In this document: positions 5,148 through 5,219 of the stretch, piece by piece
Position numbering within the stretch: position 1 is the first letter of the stretch
Layout of the letters: every line of letters begins with the position of its first letter
DNA from: Gammaproteobacteria bacterium
GTDB taxonomy: Bacteria; Pseudomonadota; Gammaproteobacteria; UBA5335
Assembly: GCA_011620145.1 (NCBI GenBank)
Contig: WOZT01000013.1
Coordinates: forward strand, 1-5,219
Direction of reading: 5' to 3'
Length of the DNA: 5,219 nt
Position numbers and translations under genes: made by a program
The notes under the pieces: generated by a model
What the model was told of the DNA's origin: nothing
The model's input: the letters and a program-made list of their open reading frames with translations, nothing else
Database searches by the model: none

Positions 5148-5219
5148 ATGTTAGATTCAACGCCTAAGCCGGCAGGAAGCTGGTCGAGGGCCCAGCGGAT
5201 GCCGGTTCCGGCTCTCATC
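5148..5219 (+). CDS. Probable 5' end of a further gene, cut by the window end
   Basis: An open frame from ATG 5148 runs to the window end without a stop: 24 codons beginning MLDSTPKPAGSW and ending RMPVPALI. A good AAGGAG (5141-5146) precedes it, but only one base separates that from the ATG, which is unusually tight. An in-frame TGA at 5136-5138 rules out an upstream start. A second in-frame ATG at 5199 has GAGGG (5186-5190) eight bases before it and is an alternative start. The product cannot be recognised from so few residues. It follows the terminator(s), so it belongs to a separate transcript; I found no clear promoter. Confidence 0.4.
   Translation, partial: MLDSTPKPAGSWSRAQRMPVPALI

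Noticed and set aside
4352..5167. Plus-strand open frame of 271 codons
   Set aside because: It overlaps the lipoprotein gene in another frame and reads straight through a strong terminator; its Arg/Pro/Ser/Thr-rich translation has no family features.

Overview
The window looks like an ordinary chromosomal segment of a moderately GC-rich proteobacterium, most likely gammaproteobacterial. This is judged by eye from codon use, Shine-Dalgarno sites, sigma70-like promoter elements and a lipoprotein signal peptide with a classic lipobox. No species marker is present, so the assignment is an inference. I see no rRNA, tRNA, CRISPR array, insertion sequence or integrase.

Layout. On the minus strand, 96-1676 encodes a 526-residue fusion of a GNAT acetyltransferase domain to a nitrilase-superfamily amidohydrolase with an intact Glu-Lys-Cys triad. 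Directly upstream on the same strand, 1698-1955 is a short frame whose C-terminus resembles the end of an M15-type D,D-peptidase; it lacks the N-terminal half of the catalytic site and is probably a gene remnant. The 550 bases between the fusion gene and the next clear gene (1677-2226) otherwise hold only short, doubtful frames.

On the plus strand, 2227-3846 is a compact set of three genes that look co-transcribed from a TATAAT box at 2192: an acidic, lysine-free 96-residue protein of unknown function, a PAPS-dependent sulfotransferase (GTG start, 3 bases after the previous stop), and a START/SRPBCC-fold small-ligand-binding protein (GTG start behind a perfect AGGAGG). Their arrangement suggests a small pathway in which a sulfated product is made and possibly bound, but no substrate can be read from the sequence.

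After this, 3847-4104 contains a candidate promoter and a long leader with several potential hairpins. It is followed by a 265-residue outer-membrane lipoprotein of unknown function (4105-4902), closed by a textbook intrinsic terminator at 4923-4949. The last 300 bases hold a possible second, weaker terminator, a run of nine C, and the probable first codons of another gene that runs off the window end.

The points most worth a second look are the M15-like remnant, the structured leader of the lipoprotein gene, and the sulfotransferase/SRPBCC/small-protein cassette. I did not find convincing evidence for a wholly new system.
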